A stretch of 64,000 nucleotides of DNA from Lederbergia wuyishanensis (lineage in GTDB: Bacteria; Bacillota; Bacilli; Bacillales; Bacillaceae_C). The notes beneath the pieces were generated by a model, which did no database searches, was not told the origin of the DNA, and worked only from the letters and a program-made list of their open reading frames with translations. Positions 18,554 through 29,309 of this stretch are shown here, piece after piece (position 1 is the first letter of the stretch; every line of letters starts with the position of its first letter). The stretch is taken from NCBI RefSeq assembly GCF_022900255.1, contig NZ_JALIRM010000001.1, forward strand, positions 1,116,001 through 1,180,000. The letters run 5' to 3'. The position numbers and the translations under genes are program-made.

Positions 18554-19204
18554 CTACTTAGGATCAATATAATCAATGAAAAATTTTCCATCCTGAAAAC
18601 TACAGAAAGATATTTGATCTATTTGATTGTGACCACGAGCATCTAGTTCTTTTCTAAGCCAAACTTCATCTTTTTGCATTTTTTCTAAATGGTCTTGCTG
18701 AATTTTACCATTTAATATAATGGGAAGGGTATACGTGGCTGGTTTCTTTTTATTAGATTTTTTTATAATTGAAAGTTCACCTGAAGTTTCAAGTATCGCG
18801 AATTCGACATCGGCAATATTCGTTATATCTTTCGTTCTAAGCTGCATCAGTAAATCATCAAAGTTATAACGTAGTTTTTTCATCATATTTTCATCGATTT
18901 TGCCATTACTTATGATTAAAGACGGCTTTCCATCAATGATTTTCCTAAATTTTCGACTCTTTAAAGATAAAAAAGCCATAAACATTTGGATTATCATAAG
19001 CAAAGCCATCGGAACAAGCGTATGAAAAATAGAATCTTTATGTTGTTCAATTGCGATAACCGCCATTTCACCTAACATAATAAATACAACAAGATCCAGT
19101 ACACTTAACTCTCCTATTTCTCGTTTACCCATAATCCTAAAGATCAAGAGAATCACTACATACAAAAGTAAAGTACGAAATATTATGATTAAGTAATTTT
19201 CCAT
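18554..19204 (-). CDS. DUF421 membrane protein (YrbG-like)
   Basis: 216 residues. Three hydrophobic helices at about residues 5-25, 35-55 and 60-85 are followed by a soluble domain (about 90-216) with GKPSLIISNGKIDENMMKKLRYNFDDLLMQLR, the signature of the DUF421/YetF family. B. subtilis has yrbG at the same locus. Members such as YetF are implicated in spore or membrane functions; no reaction is known, so none is assigned. ATG 19204 was chosen because GAGGAGG lies 8 bases upstream; longer starts at 19225 and 19288 have no site. It converges with spoVB with an 8-base gap. Confidence 0.85.
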   Translation of the reverse strand: MENYLIIIFRTLLLYVVILLIFRIMGKREIGELSVLDLVVFIMLGEMAVIAIEQHKDSIFHTLVPMALLMIIQMFMAFLSLKSRKFRKIIDGKPSLIISNGKIDENMMKKLRYNFDDLLMQLRTKDITNIADVEFAILETSGELSIIKKSNKKKPATYTLPIILNGKIQQDHLEKMQKDEVWLRKELDARGHNQIDQISFCSFQDGKFFIDYIDPK

Positions 19205-19347
19205 TTCATTTTCCTCCTCATTCATTACGCAATTTTTAGTATGTCCTATTAAATAAGAAAAATTGAGGAAAAAACATTCTAAAAACAAAGTAAATGAATA
19301 AGCATGTACAGAGATGAGTCAGTAGAGAAAAACGGAAGGAGTGAAGA

Positions 19348-19737
19348 ATTATAGAAGCAAAAAAACTTGGAGTATCCATTTTATATGGAGTCATTGCTAT
19401 CTTACTTTTAGGTGTAATAACAAGCGTGATTTTTTCCCTCATCCTCCAATTTACAGAAACTCAAGAAAAATCTATCAGCTTGCTGATCACTATCATTTCC
19501 TTCTTCTCGGTGTTTGCAGGTGGATTCGTTTGTGGGGGAAAAGGTAAACAAAAAGGATGGTTAATAGGAGGAACGACAGGTCTTGTCTATAGTCTGTTAA
19601 TTTTTTTGTATCAATATTTAGGTCACAGCTCTATTTTTACATTAGAACAGTTAATCTACCATATTTGCTATATTTTAACTGCTATGATGGGAGGAGTACT
19701 AGGCGTAAATATTATATCTGGACCTGTTCACAATTAA
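19348..19737 (+). CDS. YrzE/TIGR04086-like small membrane protein with non-canonical start
   Basis: About 129 residues with four hydrophobic helices (roughly 12-35, 42-65, 72-92, 100-122) and a CGGKGKQKGWLIGGTTGLVYSL loop region typical of the TIGR04086/YrzE family of unknown function. The frame opens after a TGA at 19342-19344. Upstream of the first helix it has no ATG, GTG or TTG. A good ribosome site, GGAAGGAG (19334-19341), is followed at 6-9 bases by ATT (19348) or ATA (19351). The first standard start, GTG 19426, would delete the first helix and has no site. I therefore propose ATT or ATA initiation. A sequencing error or a start changed by mutation is the alternative. Confidence 0.75.
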   Translation: MIEAKKLGVSILYGVIAILLLGVITSVIFSLILQFTETQEKSISLLITIISFFSVFAGGFVCGGKGKQKGWLIGGTTGLVYSLLIFLYQYLGHSSIFTLEQLIYHICYILTAMMGGVLGVNIISGPVHN

Positions 19738-19940
19738 ATAGTGGCAAAGCATTATATCTTTTTAGTTATAGCAATATTTATTAATTTTTCTAAAGGACTA
19801 GCTTTCTTGCTAGAAAACTAATGGACTTATTCTTATATTTAACAATATATTAACTGGAACCCTTTATCATAGCAATAATTACAGTAATTTCCTTCGAGAC
19901 TTTTAGATACGAAATCTATCTGGTTTAGGAAACCAACGAT

Positions 19941-20008
19941 ATCTTTGGTGACCTTATGAATGTGAAATTAACAAAGGCTTTGGCTTCAATCCAATCTTTG
20001 GTGACCTT
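19941..20008. repeat. Short direct repeat ATCTTTGGTGACCTT, two copies
   Basis: Copies at 19941-19955 and 19994-20008 are identical over 15 bases with starts 53 bases apart, in a region without genes. Function unknown; could be a remnant of a longer duplication. Confidence 0.6.
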
Positions 20009-20110
20009 TCATCTCGGCTTAGATCACAATTCCGACCTTGGCAGATCTTTCAAACAATTGATGATTAATGATTGTGTTATTAATACTTACAACCAAATCA
20101 ACGAACGAAA

Positions 20111-20145
20111 AAAGAAGCAGTCAATTCTATTGACTTGCTTCTTTT
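20111..20145 (-). terminator. Terminator of the ruvA-yajC operon
   Basis: On the minus strand AAGAAGCAAGTCAAT pairs with ATTGACTGCTTCTT (one bulge) and is followed by a T run. It is 12 bases past the yajC stop. Confidence 0.85.
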
Positions 20146-20156
20146 TAAATTCATTG

Positions 20157-20429
20157 TTATTTTCCAGCAGCAGACTCGACTACATCGCGAATAGCAGCAC
20201 GATCATATGTAAGCCTACTTCCATCGCCACATTTAATGACGACTTTTCCTTCATCGATAGCATCTACAATACCATGAAGTCCACCAATGGTGACAATCTT
20301 GTCCCCTTTTTGCAAATTACTTTGCATGTTTTGAACAGCTTTCTGACGTTTTTGATTTGGTCTTATTAGCAAGAAATAAAACAATACAAACATCAGTATA
20401 AAAGGCGATAATCCTATTAATGTTTCCAT
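20157..20429 (-). CDS. yajC: Preprotein translocase subunit YajC
   Basis: 90 residues. One N-terminal membrane helix (about 5-23, PFILMFVLFYFLLIRP) is followed by a basic stretch RPNQKRQK and the small beta domain GDKIVTIGGLHGIVDAID, the complete YajC pattern. YajC associates with SecDF and the Sec translocon. It is the last gene of the ruvA-ruvB-DUF2905-queA-tgt-yajC operon, the standard Bacillus order (B. subtilis yrbF). Confidence 0.95.
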   Translation of the reverse strand: METLIGLSPFILMFVLFYFLLIRPNQKRQKAVQNMQSNLQKGDKIVTIGGLHGIVDAIDEGKVVIKCGDGSRLTYDRAAIRDVVESAAGK

Positions 20430-20462
20430 TTTTCAATTTCCCCTCCTTCATTACTATACTTA

Positions 20463-22649
<2,187 letters not shown>

Positions 22650-22653
<4 letters not shown>

Positions 22654-22859
22654 TTTCCAAGCCTCCCTACGATGTATAAAACAAATGTTAATAGAACGCT
22701 GATTATGATGGAGGTCATTATAGGAAAGAAAAATGTTGTATTTCCTTTTTTAATAACAATATCACCTGGAAGTTTTCCAATTTTTACAAACTGAATCAAA
22801 AAACCAATTAAAAAAATTGCTCCACCAATAAACATTAGCATTTTGGACATACCATTCAT
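22650..22859 (-). CDS. DUF2905 small membrane protein
   Basis: 69 residues with two hydrophobic helices (about 7-25 and 46-65) joined by [21 protein letters not shown], the conserved core of the DUF2905 family. Its function is unknown. It overlaps ruvB (ATGA at its start) and queA (ATGA at its end), so all three are coupled. ATG 22859 is used because GGAGG lies 10 bases upstream; an in-frame ATG nine bases further in is less well placed. Confidence 0.88.
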
Positions 22860-23857
22860 TTATGTGGTACCTCCAGCTTAAAATGATTGTACACTAGAGG
22901 AGTAACAATTCTCCCCCTAGGAGTCCGTTGTAAAAAACCTATTTGTAATAAATATGGTTCGTATACATCTTCAATGGTTGCTGCTTCTTCTCCTATACTA
23001 GCAGCTATAGTGTCGATTCCAACCGGACCACCCCTGAATTTTTCAATCATTCCCTTTAGTAGCTTATGATCGATATTATCCAATCCCAGTCGGTCTACTT
23101 GCAAAAGTTCAAGAGCCTCATCTGCAAGGATAAGTGAAATAATACCGTTCGCCCTTACTTGCGCAAAATCCCTTACTCTTCTAAGAAGTCTATTGGCAAT
23201 CCTAGGTGTCCCCCGCGACCTTCTTGCGATTTCAACTGCAGCATTCCAGTCAATATCCGTATCTAAGATTTGTGCGGTTCTTACAATGATGTCCGTTAAT
23301 TGCTCCTCATTATAATACTCCAGCCTGCTCAACACACCAAAACGGTCCCGAAGCGGCGCAGAAACAGCTCCTGCACGCGTCGTCGCACCTACTAGAGTAA
23401 AAGGAGGTAAATCCAATCTTACGGATCTAGATTCCGGTCCTTTCCCAATTACAATATCTAAGCAATAATCCTCCATTGCTGGATATAGCACTTCTTCAAT
23501 TGCACGCGGCAACCGATGAATTTCATCTATGAACAATACTTCACCTGGTTCAAGAGATGTCAAAATTGCTGCAAGATCACCAGGTCGTTCGATCGCTGGG
23601 CCTGAAGTGGTTCTTACATTTACTCCCATTTCGTTCGCTATCACCACAGCTAATGTCGTTTTTCCGAGCCCTGGTGGACCATACAATAAGACATGATCCA
23701 ATGTTTCCTTTCTCATTTTTGCAGCTTCAATAAATACAGCCAAGTTACTTTTAACTTTATCTTGGCCAATATATTGAGACAACTTTTGGGGGCGGAGACT
23801 TTGCTCGAAAGAAAGATCATTACTCATAGCTTCGCTAGACAGCACTCTTTCTTCCAT
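22856..23857 (-). CDS. ruvB: Holliday junction branch migration helicase RuvB
   Basis: 333 residues, full length. An AAA+ ATPase: Walker [12 protein letters not shown] (about residues 60-70), Walker [11 protein letters not shown], sensor 1 LVGATTRAG, the arginine finger region [16 protein letters not shown], then a C-terminal winged helix ([13 protein letters not shown]). It forms hexamers that drive branch migration with RuvA. The operon order ruvA-ruvB matches Bacillus. Confidence 0.98.
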   Translation of the reverse strand: MEERVLSSEAMSNDLSFEQSLRPQKLSQYIGQDKVKSNLAVFIEAAKMRKETLDHVLLYGPPGLGKTTLAVVIANEMGVNVRTTSGPAIERPGDLAAILTSLEPGEVLFIDEIHRLPRAIEEVLYPAMEDYCLDIVIGKGPESRSVRLDLPPFTLVGATTRAGAVSAPLRDRFGVLSRLEYYNEEQLTDIIVRTAQILDTDIDWNAAVEIARRSRGTPRIANRLLRRVRDFAQVRANGIISLILADEALELLQVDRLGLDNIDHKLLKGMIEKFRGGPVGIDTIAASIGEEAATIEDVYEPYLLQIGFLQRTPRGRIVTPLVYNHFKLEVPHK

Positions 23858-23877
23858 TTTTTTCTACATCCCTTCTA

Positions 23878-24492
23878 TTAAGTCATTAGCATTTGTAATG
23901 CTTGTTTAATATATTGGTCCGTTGTCATATCTTTATCTTGTAATTTCGGAGCAACTTTCTTTAACTCCCGATCTGAATATCCTAAGGCAGCAAGCGCGAG
24001 CATTGCTTCCTCTAACGCTTCGTTATTTTCATCATCGGTAGAGATTGATTTCATATTTTCAGTAGGAAGATATGATGTTTCGTCAGCTAAAACATCATGC
24101 AATTTACCTTTTAAATCAAGAATCATTTGTCTGGCCGTTTTTTTTCCGACCCCTGGAAACTTAACTAAAAATTTCTCATCTTCATTTTCAATTGCTCGAA
24201 TGACTTGTGATGGCTCCCCATATGCTAGTATTGCCAATGCCCCTTTTGGTCCAATACCAGAAACGCCAATTAATTTACGAAACATTAACTTTTCTTCCAT
24301 AGAAGGAAAACCATATAAGGCAATAATATCTTCTCGAACGTGCTGGTAAGTATATATAATAGTCTGAGTCCCTTTTTTACTAGAAAAAACATAAGGATTA
24401 GGAGTCAAAACTTGATAACCAATGCCATTATTCTCTATTACAATATATTCTGGACCTGTATATTCTACAGTGCCTTTTATGTATTCGTACAA
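23878..24492 (-). CDS. ruvA: Holliday junction branch migration protein RuvA
   Basis: 204 residues. Domain I is an OB fold ([28 protein letters not shown]), domain II has two helix-hairpin-helix motifs ([16 protein letters not shown] and [20 protein letters not shown]), and domain III is the C-terminal RuvB-contact domain ([19 protein letters not shown]). It binds the four-way junction and loads RuvB. First gene of the six-gene operon ending in yajC. Confidence 0.98.
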   Translation of the reverse strand: MYEYIKGTVEYTGPEYIVIENNGIGYQVLTPNPYVFSSKKGTQTIIYTYQHVREDIIALYGFPSMEEKLMFRKLIGVSGIGPKGALAILAYGEPSQVIRAIENEDEKFLVKFPGVGKKTARQMILDLKGKLHDVLADETSYLPTENMKSISTDDENNEALEEAMLALAALGYSDRELKKVAPKLQDKDMTTDQYIKQALQMLMT

Positions 24493-24577
24493 TGCTTTCT
24501 CTCCTCATTCATGCTATCCATCATTGTACCATATAATTCATATTTTCTTATACTAAAAAAACATATGTTCCATCTAT

Positions 24578-24603
24578 GTTTAAAATAATTTAGATTTGGG
24601 TAT
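24578..24603 (+). promoter_or_regulatory. Sigma-B type promoter
   Basis: GTTTAA (24578-24583) and GGGTAT (24598-24603) with a 14-base spacer match the Bacillus sigma-B consensus (GTTTaa N12-15 GGGTAT). It lies about 85 bases before the general stress gene. Confidence 0.8.
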
Positions 24604-24688
24604 TGTTAATTCAACATTGTCTACCGCATGATGTTCCTTAACCCTACCACTAATCAGGTCAATACTTCTTTTTAGGAGGAAATCGATC

Positions 24689-25276
24689 ATGAAAAAAAAT
24701 GTTGTTGGTGTATTTGCATCTAGTTTTGAGGCTTTGCGCACAATTGATTCAATGAAACAAGATGGGATTGATAGGAGTCATATTTACGTCATTGCCCATG
24801 ATGATTACGAAACAAGGATAATTGAAGAAAAGTCAGGTGTGGCAGTCGATCATAACATTACTGAAGAAGAAAATCGTGGGTTTTGGAATGAATTAAAATC
24901 ATTCTTTACAGGAAATTCAAGTGAATACTCCGCCTATTCAGATTACCTGCTTAGTCTTGGAATGACCCAGTACGATGTCGAACAATATGCGAAAGAAGTG
25001 GAAGGCGGAAAAATTCTTGTTTTGGTAGATAGTGAATATGATGAAGGCAGGACAGGGGTTTTAACATCGGAGAATGTTTCTGAAAGAACACATGCAGTCG
25101 AAAGGCATTTACCTTCGGACGATGAAATGTTGGATGATTCAGCAGTTGGCTTGTTTGAGGAAGAACAAACAACTTTGGATCAGGGTGAAGTCAGAGATCC
25201 GCTTTATGGTGCCGATAATAAGCAAATCCGCCAGAAAGAATATGAGGAAGAAGAAAATCCTTTTTATGATCGCTAA
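24689..25276 (+). CDS. General stress protein (YflT / GSP17M domain)
   Basis: 195 residues. The N-terminal domain (about 1-115) begins KKNVVGVFASSFEALRTIDSMKQDGIDRSHIYVIAHD, followed by FWNELKSFFTG and YLLSLGMTQYDVEQYAKEVEGGKILVLVDSE, the heat-induced stress protein YflT pattern. The C-terminal third is acidic and low in hydrophobics, with no known domain. The ribosome site TTAGGAGG lies 10 bases upstream. A sigma-B promoter upstream fits the family, whose B. subtilis members are sigma-B regulated. The gene occupies the ruvA-bofC gap, where B. subtilis carries sigma-B-controlled csbX. Confidence 0.85.
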   Translation: MKKNVVGVFASSFEALRTIDSMKQDGIDRSHIYVIAHDDYETRIIEEKSGVAVDHNITEEENRGFWNELKSFFTGNSSEYSAYSDYLLSLGMTQYDVEQYAKEVEGGKILVLVDSEYDEGRTGVLTSENVSERTHAVERHLPSDDEMLDDSAVGLFEEEQTTLDQGEVRDPLYGADNKQIRQKEYEEEENPFYDR

Positions 25277-25598
25277 AAGTTGAGTCTTGTTTAGCATTAT
25301 ACACGCCTGCAGTATGCTGAGCCGTCGATTCACTATAGAACGAAGAACTTATCTACGCTCCTTATTTGGAATCTGAAGACATAATCGAAATACATTCCCT
25401 TGGCAAGCCGAAGTTGATACCGAAAAATTTGTAGGCACTATGCGGTGGAGCAAACAAAACGAACCTATTACTTACGCAGATGAGAACAATAGGTAGTTTG
25501 CTAGTGGACGACTGCTTGGGCTAGATGGAAACTAGCTTATAAAATATATTTACATTGTAATAAATGTTTCCTAATTCATTTTTTAAGAGAAGAAACCA
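25277..25598. other. Gene-less interval before bofC
   Basis: About 320 bases with no frame of known type. It ends in a plus-strand hairpin with T tail that overlaps the bofC 3' end. No promoter or RNA gene could be recognised. Confidence 0.5.
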
Positions 25599-25621
25599 TC
25601 AATTTGGCTTCTTCTCTTTTT
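25587..25621 (+). terminator. Terminator on the plus strand overlapping the bofC 3' end
   Basis: AAGAGAAGAAACC and GGCTTCTTCTCTT pair with one mismatch and are followed by TTTTTGC on the plus strand. On the minus strand the hairpin is followed by A-rich sequence. It probably ends transcription from the stress gene. Confidence 0.6.
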
Positions 25622-26171
25622 GCTTTTCCAATGAATATTGCTTCATTGTTTCCAATACTTCCGTATATATTTCTTTAGTCTTAACTGGTATACCTTGTTT
25701 AAGCTGTAAATGCTTCTTTCCCTCAAGCTTCTTAATATCTATTTGAAAAAAAGATTGAATGATATCCGCCTGTTCTGGACTGCCATTAAAGATGGTTAAT
25801 GTACCATCCTCTGTAATACCAAAAAATCCATTTAGTTTTAAAAGTGGTGAAATATCATCAACAATTGTTTCAAATACTAATTTATCTTCATCCATATCTA
25901 CAAGTTGCCAAGCTTCATATTTTGCCCAAAAATCTTCAAGAGCCCAGATGGTTTCTTGAACTGTTTCTTCACTTATTTCGCCATCCAGATATTTTCTTTT
26001 TAATACAACATTTAATAAAAGAGGGTCTTCATTCCCGAACTTATTGTTTATGCGATTTTCCGCGTTTGACCCGTCTTCTGTTTCAACTGTATATCCCCAT
26101 GTATTCTGATTTGGACTATTACCGCCAATAAACATCAAACAAATCATTAGCAGCATGGCGATAAACTTCAT
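25599..26171 (-). CDS. bofC: BofC, intercompartmental sigma-K checkpoint protein
   Basis: 190 residues. An N-terminal signal segment (about residues 2-18) is followed by the BofC domain. The recognisable parts are LNVVLKRKYLDGEISEETVQETIWALEDFWAKYE and FFGITEDGTLTIFNG with a FFQIDIKKLE motif. In B. subtilis the forespore-made protein restrains the SpoIVB protease and thus the signal that releases pro-sigma-K. Other checkpoint parts, spoIVFA and spoIVFB, are in this window. ATG 26171 follows AGAGGTGAT; a GTG at 26180 lies within that site. Confidence 0.93.
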   Translation of the reverse strand: MKFIAMLLMICLMFIGGNSPNQNTWGYTVETEDGSNAENRINNKFGNEDPLLLNVVLKRKYLDGEISEETVQETIWALEDFWAKYEAWQLVDMDEDKLVFETIVDDISPLLKLNGFFGITEDGTLTIFNGSPEQADIIQSFFQIDIKKLEGKKHLQLKQGIPVKTKEIYTEVLETMKQYSLEKQKEKKPN

Positions 26172-26326
26172 ACGGATCACCTCTATAGCATTAGAATATT
26201 ACTTTCTAAGCTTAGAGTACCCATATTTTAACATAAATATCCGATATTTTTAGGATCCATATCAAGGAGATAATTGTCCATATTGGTGCTCTTTCTAGTT
26301 TAATCAATTTGCCATATATCAAAAAA

Positions 26327-27319
26327 TTATTTACTAGTAGGGAAACTATTATTTTCTACAATATTTATTATTCTTTCATAAAACGCTAGTCTTTCTTTAT
26401 ATCGTTCGAAAGTCAGTTGTTTTACATAATTCCACTTTTTGGACTTTACTTCTAGTTGTGAATTAGAATAAAAAATCCATTCCCTAAAAATATCGGTTGG
26501 ATACACAAGTGCAGCTAAAAAAGGGCGAACATTTTGCAAATGCCTTAATTTCTCAAAACTAAATAATCGATCTTCATTCCATTCCAGTGATGGTAGAATT
26601 CGATTACTAAATTGCAAAAAATCAATTTGGGGAGGAGCTATACTGATTAAGTCAAAATCAATCATGTAAACTTCTCCATTTTTTCCTTTAATAAAATTAT
26701 GACTTGCCACATCACCGTGAATGATACAGAACGGCTCTTCATGAAAATATGACTTATGTTCCTGCATTTGTTGTAGTGCCCAAGAACCATATTGAGCTAA
26801 CCTGTTCAAATGTGAGTATACTGGGTTAAATCTATGTAGATTGATAAAAGTAAAATAGTCAACTAGTCTCTTTTCCCATTTAGCAAGTTGTTTAAAGATT
26901 GGTAAGTGCTCAATGAAAGACGGAACAATCTTACTTGTTGCCGTATGAAACTGAACAATTGCTTCCAGGGCAACTTCAATATTTTTTTCGCTATTATAAT
27001 GAAAAGAGCCACTTTCATTTGACTCAATATACTGCATAAGTCCATAAATGCGATCATCAATTTGAAATATATCAGGAAAAAAAGAGTACGTTTGAGCATA
27101 CCCTTTTTGTTTTAACTCTTTCGAGAAGGTAATTTGGACGGATAATTTATATTTGGAGGGAAACTCCTTTAGTACCCAGGATTGATTGGATGATGATAAA
27201 AGCCAAACTCCATGTTTTATTTGTTTTATTTGTGTAAACGGTATACTCGTGTTTTTTTTCATAAAAAGAAGGAGACGGTCATTCAATCCGTCTCGATCCT
27301 TTATAAAATCTTTATTCAT
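26327..27319 (-). CDS. CotS/YsxE-like kinase-fold spore coat protein
   Basis: 330 residues. The protein has an aminoglycoside-phosphotransferase/CotS-like fold: an N lobe ending ...WVLKEFPSKY and the C-lobe Brenner motif IHGDVASHNFI followed by VYMIDFDLISIAPPQID. These cover the catalytic Asp and the metal-binding Asp of the kinase fold. Spore coat proteins of the CotS/YutH/YsxE family share it, and in B. subtilis ysxE sits beside another LysM coat gene, spoVID. The gene overlaps the end of safA by 8 bases. ATG 27319 was chosen because AAGG lies 8 bases upstream. A true kinase activity cannot be established. Confidence 0.8.
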   Translation of the reverse strand: MNKDFIKDRDGLNDRLLLFMKKNTSIPFTQIKQIKHGVWLLSSSNQSWVLKEFPSKYKLSVQITFSKELKQKGYAQTYSFFPDIFQIDDRIYGLMQYIESNESGSFHYNSEKNIEVALEAIVQFHTATSKIVPSFIEHLPIFKQLAKWEKRLVDYFTFINLHRFNPVYSHLNRLAQYGSWALQQMQEHKSYFHEEPFCIIHGDVASHNFIKGKNGEVYMIDFDLISIAPPQIDFLQFSNRILPSLEWNEDRLFSFEKLRHLQNVRPFLAALVYPTDIFREWIFYSNSQLEVKSKKWNYVKQLTFERYKERLAFYERIINIVENNSFPTSK

Positions 27320-28352
27320 CTCCATTGCCTTCATCATGACGGACTGGCATAGAATATGCATTAGCATGGTCTGATGGCAATACCGAACCATATGGATGTA
27401 TTGGTTGTGCATATACCTGCCTCATGTATGGGTGTGGCGCATAATATTGGCCGCCTCCACATCCGCAATTTCCTGGCATTCCTACATTTGTGTATGCAGG
27501 TGCTACACTAGGCATTACTGGATATCCTTCAGCTACTGGAGCCTGAGCGTAAGTCATTTGATAACCATGATAAGGCATAGTTGGTTGGGCAGCTGGCATT
27601 ACGGCTTCTGGAGATTGCCCATAATACATTCCAGGATGACTTGATGACTCATCATGCCAATGTGGGACTCCAGCTTCATATCCAGTAGTTGGAACTCCTG
27701 GCATTGCAGCTGGTTGAACAGCCATTGGTTGCATCATCGCTCCTTGAACTTGAGGCATCATTTGTGGTTGATACCCATATCCATAAGGATTATAGCAAGG
27801 ATCACAGATAGGCATTACTGGATAGCAGTAGTTATATGCTGGTTGTTGAACGTGCATAACTGGCATAACTGGCATCTCAACCGGCATTTCTTTTGGAACT
27901 TCCTCTTTTTGCTGTTGTACTTGAGTCTGAGATTGTTGCATATTCATCATATAATAATTACTAATGTCGATTTCAGGCAGTGGCTGGGGCATCACAGGTT
28001 GGTAAATTGGATATGGCTTTTCTTTTATAATCTCCTTTGTTGGTTGCACGATTGGAACCGGAACCTCCTTTTTTTGAATAGCTTCTACTTTAGGCATTTC
28101 CTTCGGTACGTGGTGCGGGATATGCTGTTCTTTTGGTACATGTTGTGGGACGTGCTGTTCTTTTGGTACATGATGTGGAACATGGTGTTCTTTCCCCGCA
28201 CTTCCACTAGGCACTTTTATCTTCATGCCGGGCATGATCATATCTGGATTTGATAATTGGGCATTCATCTTTTTTAACTCTTCAAAATCCACTCCATATT
28301 TTTTTGCGATTTTCCAAAGAGTTTCTCCTTTTTGCGCAATATGGATTTTCAC
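27312..28352 (-). CDS. safA: Spore coat/cortex assembly protein SafA
   Basis: 346 residues. An N-terminal LysM domain (residues 1-48, VKIHIAQKGETLWKIAKKYG to MPGMKIKVP) is followed by decapeptide repeats near 55-85 (KEQHVPQHVP type) and a long region rich in Met, Pro, Tyr, Gln and Ala with CYPVMPICDPCYNPYGYGYQ. This matches B. subtilis SafA, which localises to the cortex-coat boundary. GTG 28352 is used because GAGGAGG lies about 9 bases upstream; ATG 28373 lies before that site. A CATACACT box at 28384-28391 on the minus strand is a good sigma-E -10 match, with no clear -35. Confidence 0.9.
   Translation of the reverse strand: MKIHIAQKGETLWKIAKKYGVDFEELKKMNAQLSNPDMIMPGMKIKVPSGSAGKEHHVPHHVPKEQHVPQHVPKEQHIPHHVPKEMPKVEAIQKKEVPVPIVQPTKEIIKEKPYPIYQPVMPQPLPEIDISNYYMMNMQQSQTQVQQQKEEVPKEMPVEMPVMPVMHVQQPAYNYCYPVMPICDPCYNPYGYGYQPQMMPQVQGAMMQPMAVQPAAMPGVPTTGYEAGVPHWHDESSSHPGMYYGQSPEAVMPAAQPTMPYHGYQMTYAQAPVAEGYPVMPSVAPAYTNVGMPGNCGCGGGQYYAPHPYMRQVYAQPIHPYGSVLPSDHANAYSMPVRHDEGNGDE
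28098..28190 (-). repeat. In-frame 30-bp tandem repeats in safA
   Basis: About three imperfect 30-base units encode K-E-Q-H-[VI]-P-[QH]-H-V-P. The sequence CTGTTCTTTTGGTACA occurs at 28125 and again 30 bases later. Confidence 0.75.
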
Positions 28353-28548
28353 ACATTTCCCCTCCTCAGACATAAGTCCATATAGTGTATGAATATATAG
28401 GCAAATTGCTAATAATCTTCACAAAAACTTATGATAATTAAACCAATTTTATGCTCGAGTACCTTGAAAAGAACGAGATATCTTATCTAAAAAGCTATGG
28501 AAAATATGGTATTATGTACTTTATAGAAGTTGGAACGGAGGAAAAATA

Positions 28549-29085
28549 ATGGAGGAATCAAAAAAATTAAATGGTGATGAAAGGAGAGAAATGCTCCTCT
28601 CACTTTTAAAGGAAAGCGTCACACCTATTACAGGTAGCAGGTTAGCACAAATTGCGAATGTTAGTAGACAAGTCATTGTAGGAGATATTACATTATTAAA
28701 AGCTAAAGAAGAACCAATCATAGCAACAAGTCAAGGATATTTGTATATGAACTTGAATCCCGTTACTAAAACTTTTGAAAAAACAATTGCATGTCTCCAT
28801 ACACGTGAACAAACTGAAGAAGAGTTAAATATTATCGTTGATCATGGGGTAACAGTAAAAGATGTAAAAGTGGAACATCCTGTATATGGAGATCTCACCG
28901 CTTCTATCATGGTTTCAAATAGACAGGAAGTGCAAACATTTCTTAGTAAGATTAGAGAAACAAATGCCAACTTATTAGCAGACTTAACATTAGGGATTCA
29001 CCTACATACGTTATCATCCTCAAGTGAAGAAGCAATCAAAAAAGCAGAAAAAGCTTTGAAAGATGCAGGGATATTAATGAATTAA
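28549..29085 (+). CDS. niaR: Niacin-responsive transcriptional repressor NiaR
   Basis: 178 residues. An N-terminal helix-turn-helix (about 10-60, REMLLSLLKESVTPITGSRLAQIANVSRQVIVGDI) is followed by the 3H domain named after its conserved histidines (CLHTREQTEEELNIIVDHG, VEHPVYGDL, LGIHLHTL). It represses NAD-synthesis or niacin-uptake genes when nicotinic acid binds. The ribosome site CGGAGGAAAAATA precedes ATG. In B. subtilis the homologue yrxA is divergent from nifS-nadBCA; here its upstream neighbour is safA and no nad genes are seen. Confidence 0.93.
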   Translation: MEESKKLNGDERREMLLSLLKESVTPITGSRLAQIANVSRQVIVGDITLLKAKEEPIIATSQGYLYMNLNPVTKTFEKTIACLHTREQTEEELNIIVDHGVTVKDVKVEHPVYGDLTASIMVSNRQEVQTFLSKIRETNANLLADLTLGIHLHTLSSSSEEAIKKAEKALKDAGILMN

Positions 29086-29274
29086 CAAATAGAAGCTGAA
29101 GAACTAGTCATAAACAAAAAATGATGGCTGTTCAAACTTCTTTTGACCTTAAAACTAGAAATAAAATAAACACGCTAAGAAAAGAGTAAATCTTGAAATA
29201 GTAAAAAGGTTGGATAGTCAATAACTGCTAGAACAATACATTCGTCTAAATAATAATACTCCGCTAAAACAATA

Positions 29275-29309
29275 AAAAACTGAGACCTATTTTAACGGTC
29301 TCAGTTTTT
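29275..29309. terminator. Bidirectional terminator between niaR and pheB
   Basis: AAAAACTGAGACC and GGTCTCAGTTTTT form a 13-bp perfect stem around a 9-base loop. It touches the pheB stop codon and has T runs on both strands. Confidence 0.85.

Larger units (their letters stand above)
19738..20156. other. Gene-poor interval between yrzE-like gene and yajC
   Basis: About 420 bases. It holds a 15-base direct repeat (19941-19955 and 19994-20008) and the yajC terminator. A reading frame from 19956 on the plus strand runs antisense into yajC and has no family resemblance. No gene is supported. Confidence 0.5.

Noticed and set aside
19956-20369. 137-codon plus-strand frame overlapping yajC
   Set aside because: Antisense to yajC over half its length with no recognisable protein family.
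27654-28253. 199-codon plus-strand frame antisense to safA
   Set aside because: Rich in Trp, His and Leu, a mirror of the repetitive safA sequence; no ribosome site and no domain.
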